Source of the DNA: Rhizopus arrhizus
Taxonomy: Eukaryota; Mucoromycota; Mucoromycetes; Mucorales; Rhizopodaceae
DNA length: 64,000 bases
Assembly (NCBI GenBank): GCA_024220505.1
Contig: JAKZZE010000031.1
Location: 496,001 to 560,000, forward strand
Reading direction: 5' to 3'
Shown: piece after piece, positions 22,239-34,121 of the stretch
Layout: each line of letters opens with the position of its first letter
Position numbering within the stretch: the stretch's first letter is position 1
Made by a program: the position numbers and the translations under genes
The notes under the pieces: model-generated
Database searches by the model: none
Told to the model about the DNA's origin: nothing
What the model saw: the letters and a program-made list of their open reading frames with translations, nothing else

Positions 22239-23275
22239 ATAGAGCTGAACTGTTTATTTTTACTTAAATTATGTATCCGAATGTATAATGTACTTGCTAT
22301 CAGCTGTAAATGTGTTTCATGTATAGTATTTTTTTAATACAAGCAAATGGGAAGAAAGCATTGAGCCAACTGAACTTTAATAGATGCTATTGTCAAGTAG
22401 CACAAGAGCAATACACTCGAATACCAGCATAACTTTTTTTGTTTTTGTCAGTTTTCTTCTCCAGCTAAAAGTATTTGTGAATATCTGCCATTAAAATAGA
22501 TATACATGCAAAGAATGTACTATCATTCAAATATGAACTCGCAATAATTTCGTTAAATATCCTGCAGTTTTTCTATCCTAGTAACCTATTTTGAACCCTG
22601 TGATTTTCAATGTACAGCATGAACGTCTTGTATGTATTTTTATTGTGCCAATGAAAATTAATATTTATTTCTTTTGCTTTTACAAGGTTTGCTTTTTCTG
22701 TATGTAGAACATCCTTTTTCGTGTTTGATAAAGGGAATTACCTATAAAATGACTTGAAAATGTGCTAGAACGAATGATACCACGTGAACTAGTAGTAGTA
22801 CTATAGACAACTGTGTAGTCTATTTTAAAATGATTGGCAAGTTTCTTATTAAAGTTTTATTTGTCTATACACACACACATAAGCATATTGCCTAAGAATA
22901 GAATGGGCAGTAAATGTTGTTATACCTTTTTTTTTCTATTACAAGCTGTTAAAAATAGCTTGTTTACTACTAGGCTATGAAATTAATGCACGTCTTAAAA
23001 ACGATTAAAATACATGATTTAAATATTTAAAATCTAGATGCTCAGACCAAAACGAGCATTCAATTCAAGTAGTGATTTGATACTTATCATAAGTCTGTAG
23101 ACCGCTTTAATTGAATGAAGGCGGTGGCTCTTTATGTCTGAAATGATGTATTCATAAAACAGGTCTAAAGGAGTCTATTGGGGATAGAATAAATATAATC
23201 ATTACGCACGCAGCTTTTATTATATAAAATAGAGGGGGAATACACTAAAAGAAGGACAGCGACGTATCATTATTA
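22239..23275. other. Intergenic, AT-rich
   Basis: No gene seen. Forms the 3' flank of the ankyrin gene. Confidence 0.45.
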
Positions 23276-24143
23276 TTATGAAAGTTTCATTTTTTCTATT
23301 ACTTCTCTTAAACTCTGCATAACTAAAATATCACTGTCTTGGTTTTCTTTTTTTGAATTGATTTGAATGCCGGATATCCTCTTTGTCAACTCATCAAGCT
23401 CGTCACATTCTTTATCGGTAGAATAATACTTTAAAAGATCTATTATCTATAAAGAAAAAAATGAAAAGGAGGAGTCTTCATGTATTGTTGATTTTAATAT
23501 TCACCTTTAGCACTTGATTCATCAGACGATCCCTACTTCGCGTATTCACTTGCTTTAATAGCATATTTAATCTAGAAGTCGCCAAATCCAAAGGGGCTGT
23601 CATCTGATTCCGTTCACGTATAGCTGAAGGTAATCCATCATCAGATATAATTGTTTCGGATTCTTCTGGTTTTGGCTTTGCTCCTTTTTTATAATGTTAG
23701 GTCAACTAAAGAACACGGTTAGAAAAGACTTACCAGCTTCCAGTAAAGCTAAAACAGCATCTACATTATTAGAAACAACAGCTAGATGAAGAGGCCTGTT
23801 TCCTACAATATCACCCATTGGATTATTAACGTCAGCTCCCCATTCTATCAATGCTTTTATCACTTCTGCATGTCCTTTTGCACTTGCAATCAAAAGTGGC
23901 GTTCTCAATTTGGAATCACGTATACGATCTGGATCAAGATGAGGTTTATGCTTTTCAAGCAATTGGATCACTTTTCAGCAAGAGTTTAATTGCCCATTAA
24001 ATGTTCTCTTTCTCTTTTTTTTACTTGCCTGTAGTCAGATCATTATCAGAACAAGCAGTCAAAAGTTTTTGTTGCGAATTTGTTAATTTCAAAAGCTGCT
24101 CTAATGTCGGCTTTTTCGTTTTATCGTAATCTTTGTGAATCAT
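23276..24143 (-). CDS. Ankyrin-repeat protein resembling ANKRD54
   Basis: Four exons inferred on the minus strand: 24143-24029, 23970-23734, 23683-23505, 23446-23276, giving 233 aa in consistent frame. Intron 1 uses a GC-AG pair (donor GCAAGT), the others GT-AG. Residues about 40-120 form ankyrin repeats (LRTPLLIASAKGHAEVIKAL, then NRPLHLAVVSNNVDAVLALL). The C-terminal half is helical and charged (LDLATSRLNMLLKQV, IIDLLKYYSTDKECDELDEL, SLREVIEKMKLS). This order matches animal ANKRD54-type proteins, in which an ankyrin block is followed by a leucine-rich helical tail and a terminal dimer-like segment. In animals ANKRD54 is a nucleocytoplasmic adaptor; the role in fungi is unknown. Start chosen at the first ATG after an in-frame stop. 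Confidence 0.75.
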
Positions 24144-24950
24144 CGATCTTGTCACCCTATGACATGGTGGAGTGTCTGGTTTTTTCATTGACATTTGGCA
24201 GGTGGTTTAAAAAAAATAAAAAAAACACGTATTTTATTTTATTTTTGCATAAAATCCAAATGTTTTTATTATTATTATTATTATTTTATCGCCTGTTCAT
24301 ATGAAGAGCTTATTAAATGGCTATCATAGTGTATTAACAAAGGTAGTGAATAGAAGTAATTCAGTTCTCTTACAAAGGTATTTTTATGGATTGGGTAATT
24401 CATCATAGAAATATCGTCTATTTCTGATACAAGCCATTTAATGGTAGCTTAAGACACAAGCTAGCATGTAAATGTTTGATTATATATGTTTTGGCATTGA
24501 ATACAAGCCAATAGTAAGGAAGTTTTATAAATAATTTGGATACAACTTATTGACATTTTTTAAATGCTTATAAAGTCCCTGTTGAAAAAAGAAAATAGAT
24601 TGAATGGTGTAATAACAAAGATACTTGGCACTTGACCTGCAATTATTAAACAAAGATCAAATAGCTTGAGCAGATTGAGCACATCAGTTTAGCACAATTT
24701 AAAATCTGCTTTTGTTTGACGCAGTTGTCAACGACTGAGGTTAATTTGTGTAACTGCAGGTTGATATCATGAATGATTTACATAAACTTAAAAATTGTAT
24801 TGTTACTGTCAACAGGTATCTTTAGTTGCTTTATTTATAGAAAACGATATTTATTCTCTCTCTATATTTGAATTCTACACTTCATTTCTATATAAATAGA
24901 TTTTGAATGAATCTTTTTTTTTTTTCTTTCTATCTTTCTTTATTCAACGT
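24144..24950. other. Divergent promoter region (ankyrin gene / multicopper oxidase)
   Basis: Both flanking genes are transcribed away from this stretch. Apart from a TATA box near its right end I see no specific regulatory motif. A T-rich tract with a (TTA)n-like piece lies at 24260-24290. Confidence 0.45.
24889..24898 (+). promoter_or_regulatory. TATA box of the multicopper oxidase gene
   Basis: TATATAAATA about 52 bp upstream of the chosen ATG at 24951. This also argues against starting at the in-frame ATG 24907, which would leave almost no leader. Confidence 0.5.
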
Positions 24951-26768
24951 ATGCAATCACTCGTAGGAGTATTGATCCTTCTGTACCTTACCATCTTCCA
25001 GTATACACTGGCTGAAAAGGGAACAAGAAGATTCGAATTCAATATACAGCAAGCTTCGCTCAACCCAGACTGTTTTAGTACGTCTTATCCATCTCTTACT
25101 GTCAATGGCCAATATCCCGGACCTATCTTGCGTGCGGTCAAAAATGATAAAATTGAGGTGCTCATCAAGAACGATGGTGATAATAACGTATCTACTAGTG
25201 TTCACTTTCATGGCATCTACCAATTTGGTTCAAATAATGCAGATGGTGTAGCTGGTATCACTCAATTACCTATAGCGCCTGGGGAAGAATTTCTTCATTC
25301 TTTTCAAATCATCAACCAAACAGGTACATTTTACTATCACTCTCATGTGGGTGTTCAAGACGATACTGTACAAGGACCCTTTATCGTTTATGAAAGTGAA
25401 GAATCCCTACTCCAAGCTGAAAAGGAAATGTTGTCAGATGGACAAGAAAAAATCCAAGAAGGACCCTACAAATACGATGAAGAGCGCATCCTTCAATGGT
25501 CAGAGTGGTGGCATCAGTCATCATATGATCGAGAAAGATTTTACCTTGACCCTAATTTCACAAGTGACTCTGGACCAGACAGTGTTTTATTCAATGGAAG
25601 ATCCGTCTACAGCAATATATCTACCGAGAGCTGCCCTGGATTTACTGTAATTGATCTCAAGCCTAACAGAGTGTATCGTCTGCGATTTATTGGTGCGCTC
25701 ACTTTTCGTATGTTGGGTATAATGATTCCTCATCATAACATGACATTGATTGAGCTTGATGGAGAGTACGTGAAACCACTGGCGGTTGATCATGTTGAAC
25801 TTGTGCCTGGACGAAGGGTGTCTGTCTTGATTCAGACAGGTGATTATGCAGATGGCTCCATGTTTCCTATTGGCTCGTACTTTAAATACAAGCTACAAGG
25901 CTCTGGTGCCTTTACAGGCAATGGCTTTGGTTATATTCGTTATGTTTCTGATAAAGCACACATATCTCATATAAAGGTAGCCCAGAAACCGACATCGTTG
26001 CCAGCAGGGACCCAGAATATTGTTGATGGATGGGTGATGCACGATCTACGACCTTATTATTCGGGTGACCCTGCTATTTTATCTGCTGAACCCTCGCATA
26101 TCATTAAGTTGTCTATGCAGCAAGTCGTTCTACCAGACAACACCACACGATTCAAAAATAATGGCCGTATTCACAAACCATGGGGAAGTAAAACAGAATC
26201 ACTTTTAGATCAAGTCAGAAATGAGCCGGATTATGGTAGACTAAGCACGTTCGATGGGTTTTCTGAAAGGCATCAAACGTATCCTTTACAAGTGGGTGAT
26301 ATTGTTGATGTTGTATTCCAAAACATGAAAGGTCAACATGGTGAATGCGTTGCTCACCCTTGGCATACACATGGACACTCTCATTATTTACTAGCTGAAG
26401 GAGCAGGCGAATATAATCATGAATTGGACAAAGATGTTAGAACATATGTGGATCCTCCCTTTCAAGACGTATCCATGCAATATGCAGCTCCAGTTGATGG
26501 AACACAGTCTTGTGGTTGGACAAAAATCAGATTATACTTGGTAAGTTAATGCAAAAACTGATTTATGACTTTTCTAATCAAATTTCTTTAACAGAACAAT
26601 CCTGGTGTGTGGCCAGTTCACTGTCATATCACAGAACATATGATTCAAGGAAAAATCGTTGTATTTGAAGTTTCTCCTGAACTATTGGATGACTCAATAG
26701 AAGATGATCCGGTAGAAGATGATCCGGTAGAAGATGATCCGGTAGAAGATGACTTGGTAAAAGATGAC
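24951..26768 (+). CDS. Secreted multicopper oxidase (laccase/ascorbate-oxidase type)
   Basis: Oxidises substrates (phenols, ascorbate or metal ions; which one is not determinable here) and reduces O2 to water. Exons 24951-26540 and 26595-26768, intron of 54 nt, 587 aa. Start at 24951 gives a clean signal peptide (SLVGVLILLYLTIFQYTLA). Four copper motifs: HFHG at 85-88, HSHVG at 130-134, HPWHTHGHSH from 469, and HCHITEHMIQG from 539, the last split from the rest by the intron. There are several N-glycosylation sites and no C-terminal membrane anchor, so it is not a classical Fet3. The residue at the usual type-1 axial position (ten after the Cys) is Lys. The C-terminus is an acidic tail of EDDPV units made by a 15-bp tandem repeat. 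Confidence 0.88.
26696..26756 (+). repeat. 15-bp tandem repeat encoding EDDPV units
   Basis: Units of GAAGATGATCCGGTA in about four copies, the last degenerate, at the extreme C-terminus of the multicopper oxidase. The near-perfect identity of units points to recent slippage. Confidence 0.85.
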
Positions 26769-28083
26769 GATTAATTTGTTGGCACAAAAAAGAAGCCAAA
26801 TTGTTCAATTAAAAAACTTTGTAAAAGTAGAATCGATAACAATAAATGCTAACACGTACTTTTCTATTTTGTCTTTTTTCATACAAAAAGCGTGTGCGAG
26901 ATACATAATAAGGTTCAAGTTTATAAAAGAGTTACGAAGAGAATATCGTTAGGTTTGTTTTGGATAAATTTATTTCCAGAAAAGGAAAACCATAAAGGGT
27001 CATTTCAACTATTGAGATATCAATGGCAATTGCTATGCGATTTTAGTTTATTTTATATATATATATGCATACATGGTGCAACTATATCATAATGTTCCTG
27101 CCTTTTAATTAAAAACTCGAATGCTTTTGATGTTTTTCTTTTGGTATGCTTAGTGTTGGATGGGTAAAGAAAGGAGGGTTATTATACTAAAAGACAGTAG
27201 TTCATAAAAGTTTAGATATGTAATGAGCTGTGGCCACTTACTAGTAAACAACTTCATCTCCTATACAAAGGAGGTGAATATTCCTAAAGTGTATTATTAA
27301 ACTTTTAATTTATTCATATATGCATATACACATTTAAAAGAGGAGAATTATTTGAGTAGGAAGAGTTATTATGTAATGTTTAAGGAAATGAAAATGAGCT
27401 GATTTTTAAACCGTCTTTCAACTAGTTTAACAAGATCATTAAATAACAGTACGTGGTATTTAACTATTAATATGAGTATCTTTAATATGTAGTTTCTTAA
27501 AATAAACATGTCTGTGCACAGGGACTTGATTATTGTTTTAAAATCTGAACTAGGATAAAACAAGATCATCATTAAGCATTTATGATAACAGCTTAAGAGA
27601 CAAGCAAATGGCAATAAAACGCACCCTATTAAAAGATATACAAGCTCACTAGTAACTCAACTCACTAAAAGTCATTAGTAATGAATCTATCTTTAACTCT
27701 TCATCCTTTGTGTATCTATTTTGTTCGCGTGCCAAGAGAAAATAATAAAGGAATGCAAGAATGCTTTTGAAAAGATAATAAGGCATAAAGACAAAGAAAA
27801 AAAGCAATTTTTGCACTTAACAAGATGTTTTCTGTAATTAATTATGCATTTTAGTAATAAAAGAACAATAAAAATCTATTTTAATAAAAATGAACAAATT
27901 AAGGGTTTATCACGGGTGAAAGAAGGCTTAGAATTAAAAAAGTGCCTGATTTTTAATTTGTTTCTACAAAAAAAAAATTATCTGAATCTCAAGTACTATA
28001 TTACACAAATACCGGAGAAGGGATTTGTGTATGTCAGTAATGATTTTTTTTTCCTCTTTCTCTCTTTTTTATATTTCAATAGA
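26769..28083. other. Intergenic upstream of the chitin synthase
   Basis: AT-rich, no supported gene. T/C-rich tract just before the chitin synthase ATG; a possible 5' UTR intron ends at TTCAATAG immediately before it. Confidence 0.45.
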
Positions 28084-31000
28084 ATGGGGAAGAAGCAAAT
28101 CTATTGGAATCTCGGCCTTATTGATACTATATCAAAAGAAAACATAGTAACAGCACTAAAGCACAGCTATGAGTCTAATCAGTTATATATTCGTATAAGT
28201 GACAACATCTTGGTTTCATTAGTTAATACAATTTTCGACACTTCAGCTTCTTTAGACTATGTAGCAGAGTATAAAGATACCAGTGGATCAGATCATTCGC
28301 TTCCTCCACATCTATTTCAACTAATTAACCAAGCATATCTACACATGAGAAGAACTGGCATAGATCAATCGATTTTATTACAGTAAAATGATAGTAGATA
28401 AAACATTCTATAAAAATAATACTTATTATTTTCTATAAAGCGGCAAACAAAACAATAATGAAACATATCACTCCATTTTATCACATCTTGTCAATCTTAG
28501 TACACATAAAAAGGAAACCAAGTTACAAACCCAAGTAATCCACACACAGACTATCCTTGACGCCTTTGGATCGCCTACACTGGGGAAATACATGGAAATT
28601 CAATTCAGCGGACGTGGTAGAATGATTGGGTCAAAGATACTCACCTACCTTTTTGATAAACGACGAGTTATTAATCAACGCAATGAAAACTATCCTATAT
28701 TTTATTACCTTTTATATGGTGCCTCTGATGAAGAGGCCTCTACGCTTTCTTTATTAAAACAATCCCAGTATGTCAAACCGATTTCATACAATGATGACTA
28801 TCAAGAGCAGTACGAGTCCCTGAAGGCATCTATGAAACTTCTTGGCCTTGGCTTAAAAAAGATTTCAAAAATCATGTCCTTGCTTTCGACTCTATTGCAT
28901 CTCGGCCAATTAGAATTTATCAACAGTGAAGGGGAGTCAGCAGCTGTCAAAGATGCTGGACAATTAGAATTTGTGGCGGATGCTCTTGGTGTGGATCCTC
29001 AAGCCCTCGAAAATACTTTAACATACAAGACTCGAATAATCAAAAGAGATGCGACAACCATCATTTTGAATACAGAACAGGCATCCGCACAACGTGATGA
29101 TCTGGTTATGATATTGTATTCATTACTCTTTAACTGGATTGTGGAATACATGAATACTAAATTGTGTGCAACTGAAAGCAGCGAAATAAATTCGATCGGT
29201 ATTATAAACTTGCCTGCAACTTCTTATTCTCATGCATTCCAAAAACTGTGCACAAACTACGCAAATGAGCGTCTACACCATTATATTCAGACTTATATAT
29301 TTGAAACAAGCATGATTGAGTATAAAGAAGATGGCCTCGATTGCTCTTTCACATACCCACTCGCTTCTGATTGTGTGGACCTATTTGACGAATCTCATCA
29401 TGGTCTAAACGACATCATCAATAGCTATTCCAAAAAAGCCGACTATACTGACATCGACCAAAGCAGAGCCCTTTTAGAATCCATCAACAAGTATCAAAGC
29501 CAACACAAATGCTTCTCCCTAGCCAAATCAGAAACAGGTGCACCTCTCTTTGTCGTACAACATTTCTTCGGAGAAAGTGAATATGAGCCTCATTTGATCG
29601 AGGCCAATAGAGACTCCATTGACCCTGATTTTCTAACTCTCTTTCAAGGCAACGGAGACGACTTACTACCCTCATTTAATTCGCTTCTCACTGGATTATT
29701 TGACCAGGTAATCACTGAGAGTCATCCTAAACAAGCCAGCGCTATTATTCATGCACAGCCCATGCCTGGACGCTCTCCTTCAGTGAGTCGATCAAAATCT
29801 GCCAAGCAAAAAAAAGCCTCCGCACGTGAGATTCCACCGAACAAGGGCAAGACACCACCACTCGCACTCAAAAAACTAAGACAATCACTCAATGACTTGT
29901 TTATAACACTGGATGAAACGATTATCTGGTGTGTGTTTTCTATTCAGCCTACTTTGACAGCAGGATTCAATTCTAAATTTGTGCAGAATCAAGTGGACAC
30001 GCTTGGACTGGTGCCCATTGTAGAACGGTTTAAAGCAGTAAATGGGTTTTCCAATGTATATACACACGAGGAATTTTGTGAGCGGTTTAGCCATATTATG
30101 GACGACTTGGCTATTGAACAAGATCGATCACCTCTCTCAAAATGCCAAGCCATCTGTAGTATTCTTAATTGGACATCTGAAGATTATGCTATTGGTCAAA
30201 CAAAAGTAAGAATTAGAAAATGAGTAAAAAAAAAAAAGAAAAAAAAGAAAAAAAAAGCAAACTTTGTATACATAGATTTTTTTGAATGATAAAGCATGGA
30301 AGCAGCTAGAAGACTTTTTACGTGTAGCTGAGAAAGAGGAACAAAGAAAATATAAAGAGCAGCAACCAGCACTACGTGATGTCAGTGATGAGTTTTCTAT
30401 GTCTCATACAGGTTCCACAACAGGTTCAAATACAGATCTAATGAATGCTCACAGGAAACAACCTTCAACGGCTGCAGCAGCTGTTGCCGCAGCCACAGGC
30501 TTGCCACTTCCTAAATTGCAGCAAGGTGGATACTATTCTGAGGGATCCGTTGGGTCTGTTGAACCATCGTATCCTTCTTATGACACTGATATAGTCTCTG
30601 AACCCTTTACCGCGCCCTATGGTGAACTCAAGTCTATGCCTATCCAGGAATATCAAGTAATAGAAGAAGAAAAGACAGAAATGTCAGGTGTACGAAAGGG
30701 ATGGTTGATGTTTGTTTGGATAATGACCTGGTGGATTCCTTCTTTTCTTCTCGTCTTCTTTGGTATGAAACGCAAAGATATCCAAATTGCCTGGCGTGAA
30801 AAATTCACACTATGTACTATTATCCTTCTCATGTCTGGCTTCATCATTTGGTTTTTAGTCCTCTTTGGTAAACTGATTTGTCCTGTGCAGTATGTCTTTT
30901 CACAATCTGAGCTGCAATCTCACTCATCAAATGGTAATGGATACGTCGCTATTCGTGGTGAAGTTTTTTACCTGACTGAATTTGCACCTCACCACTGGGC

Positions 31001-33395
31001 AACCCAGGTGATATCGGTTTCAGGCATTGATTCTTATGCAGGCAAAGATGTTAGTGATCTGCTTCCTGTTCAAGTCTCGGCTCTCTGTCAAGGTGTTAAT
31101 GGTACCGTGTCTGAATATGTATCATTAGACTATCATTTCAACTTAACAGATGGCTATTCCAAGTTTCATGATTTCCGTGCCTGGACAGGAGATTACAGAC
31201 CAGACTGGTATTATGAGAAAATCATGTACCTTCGTAAAAACTACAAGCTTGGAACAATGGGGTACACCAAAGCAGAGGTTCACAAACAGGCAACACAGTT
31301 AACTGATGTTAGTGGCGTTCCTATGACCAAAACCTGGGCTATATTAAATGGTAGTGTTTATGATTTGACATTCTATGTGGCTGGTGCTAGAAGTATCCAA
31401 ATACCAAAAAACGCAGCTAATGTCAACACCTCTGCTGCAGACATCAACTTTTTATCGGATGATGTTGTCAATCTTTTTCAACAGAAAGCAGGTCAAGACA
31501 TCTCACAGGACTGGTTGTCTCTCTCGCTGGATTACGAAACCCGTCGACGTCAAGAGGTCTGCTTGAGAAATTTGTTTTACGCAGGTGCTGTTGATGAGCG
31601 AAGTTCAGCTCGTTGTATCTTTTCTGAATACTTGCTCCTGATCGTCACCATCTTTCTATGTTTGATCATTGTCTTCAAGTTCTTGGCTGCTCTTCAATTC
31701 GGTTCTGCCCCACCTCTAGAGGCTCACGATAAATTTGTCATCTGTCAAATTCCTTGCTATACTGAAGGAGAAGAAGAGCTAAGGAAAACGATCGATTCGG
31801 TGACGGCCTTGAAATATGACGATAAACGAAAGTTGTTATTCATTATCTGTGATGGCATGATCGTGGGTGGTGGTAATGATAGACCTACACCTCAAATTGT
31901 TCTTGACATTCTCGGCGCAGACCCCTACCTTGACCCAGAACCACTTTCATTTTTCTCTGTTGGTGAAGGACAAAAACAGCACAACATGGCTAAAGTCTAT
32001 TCTGGTCTATATGAATGTCGTGGACATGTGGTCCCTTATGTTGTAGTGGCCAAAGTAGGCAAACCAAGTGAACGACAAAAGCCTGGTAATCGTGGTAAGC
32101 GAGACTCTCAACTGGTCCTTATGCGTTTCCTAAACAAGGTTCACTTTGCTTCTCCCATGACACCTATGGAACTAGAGATTTACCATCAAATTAAAAATAT
32201 CATTGGTGTAAACCCTAGTTTTTATGAATTTATACTTATGGTAGATGCTGATACAGAAGTAATGCCAGATGGTCTCAGCCGTCTTGTATCCGCCTTTGTT
32301 AAAGATCCCAAAGTGATTGGTTTGTGTGGTGAAACTAAGCTATCTAACGAAAAAGACTCTTGGGTGACAATGATTCAGGTGTATGAATATTTCATATCAC
32401 ACTTCATGATCAAAGCCTTTGAATCGCTCTTTGGCTCCGTGACATGCTTGCCAGGTTGCTTTTGTATGTATCGTGTTCGTTCATCGACAAAAAATCAACC
32501 TCTTTTAATATCCAACCAAGTTATTGGGGATTATCAAATCAATCGAGTCGACACGCTGCATAAAAAGAATTTGCTCCACTTGGGTGAGGATCGATACCTA
32601 ACCACATTAATTCTGAAGCATTTCCCCATGTACAAGACGACATTTGTACCGGATGCCAAGTGTGCCACAAATGCTCCTGATCAATGGAGCGTACTGCTCT
32701 CCCAACGTCGTCGATGGATCAATTCAACTATTCACAACTTGGGTGAACTTGCCTTCTTACCCCAGCTTTGTGGTTTTTGCTGTTTCTCGATGCGCTTTGT
32801 AGTCATTGTGGATTTGCTAAGTACCCTTGTGCAGCCAGCCATTGTAGGTTATCTTGTCTATCTGATCTATACGCTAGTAAACTCATCAAATGGTGTGCCT
32901 ATGATGTCTATCCTTACCATTGCTGGTGTATACGGTTTACAGGCTGTAATATACATCTTGCACAGAAAATGGGAGCATATCGTATGGATGCTCGTATCTA
33001 TTGTAGCCACACCTGTCTTTTCTTTCTTTATACCCATTTATTCTTATTGGCACTTTGATGATTTTTCATGGGGGAATACACGTGTGGTGCTAGGAGACAA
33101 AGGTAAAAAATTAGCTATTGGTGCTGATGAAGGGAAATTTGATCCCAACACGATTCCAACAATGACATGGGAAAGATATGAAGAAGGTCTCTATGATCCT
33201 GTGAATGAAGTCATGTCTGTCGGATCTGGTAGTCAGTATACGCGCAGTTCAAATAACACAAGGAGTCCTAAATACGCTGGTAGTCAAGGGATGAGGTCTT
33301 CTCCTTCAGCTGTTTTAAGTAATTATAATAATCCTCATTACCCATTAACAGGTGGTATGGTATACCCCTCATCACCTTTACAAAGATATGATTAA
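28084..33395 (+). CDS. Chitin synthase with myosin-motor-like domain (class V/VII type)
   Basis: Makes chitin at the plasma membrane from UDP-GlcNAc. Exons 28084-28382, 28441-30205, 30276-33395 (introns 58 and 70 nt), 1727 aa. Residues 1-700 are a myosin-motor-like domain (HMRRTGIDQSILLH, LEFVADALGVDP, YAIGQTKIFLNDKAW), but the ATP P-loop is gone: where GxxxxGKS should be (about 98-108) the protein has HGKQNNNET. Then come two membrane helices, a cytochrome-b5-like region (WAILNGSVYDL), and the GT2 catalytic region with DAD at 1345-1347, EDRYL at 1459-1463 and QRRRW at 1498-1502, followed by terminal membrane helices. The C-terminus is Ser/Asn-rich and lacks the DEK-like domain often seen at the end of class V enzymes. 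It may start further upstream if the TTCAATAG just before the ATG is a splice site. Confidence 0.93.
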
Positions 33396-34121
33396 TAAAG
33401 TAATATGTTTTCTATTTTGTAATCTTCCATTGGAAAGGAAATTCTTGATATATCGCATGGTTTAGGTCATGTATAGAATAATAAACCTATAATACATCAA
33501 GCACAGCATATAATCTTGCTATTGTATATATGGATCTGTCTACCTTTACCACCTGTTATTCCTTTTTATAGGTAATCAAACGCTTTTGCTGAAAAGGCAT
33601 TGATAAGCTCAATGCTGCATATAAAAAAGAAAACGTAGGTTACACTGAACCACACTGCAAGCAAAAGGCATTTAGGAACTTAAATCCCATTCATAGTAAA
33701 ATCGTAATATATGACGCTAGTTGCTTTATATTTCTTTAAATTGTATGACTGACTATGCTTCAGTATCAAGGTTTAGCTTACATCCTCATTAACACTTTTT
33801 TTGTCACAGCATAATAAGGTGAAAGGAGTTCTTTTTTTACATATCAGAGGTGCGCTATAAAGACTTTTTATTTTTTATTTGTCTAAATCGTTTATGCATG
33901 ATGCTTAGTTTTTATCAACGTCTCAGTGTACTCAAATCTTTATTATATCCCTTTTCACTTTTCGAAGTAGTGCTTTACGATAGTGGCTTGTATTTGTCAA
34001 ATAAAAACAATAAGGTATTTTATACACATAAAAAGCATGTACTTTTTTTGTTTTTTTTTTTGTTTTTTTTTTTCCTCCTTTCCTTTGTTTCATACCTTTT
34101 AAAATAAAGTCATGCTATTAA
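33396..34121. other. Intergenic, T-rich promoter of the PIKfyve gene
   Basis: No gene supported. The last 100 bp contain long T runs (34044-34072) common in promoters of this region. Confidence 0.5.

Noticed and set aside
24903..24950. Upstream in-frame start for the multicopper oxidase (Phe-rich extension)
   Set aside because: It would place the start within about 10 bp of the TATA box and add a Phe run before a complete signal peptide; ATG 24951 fits better.
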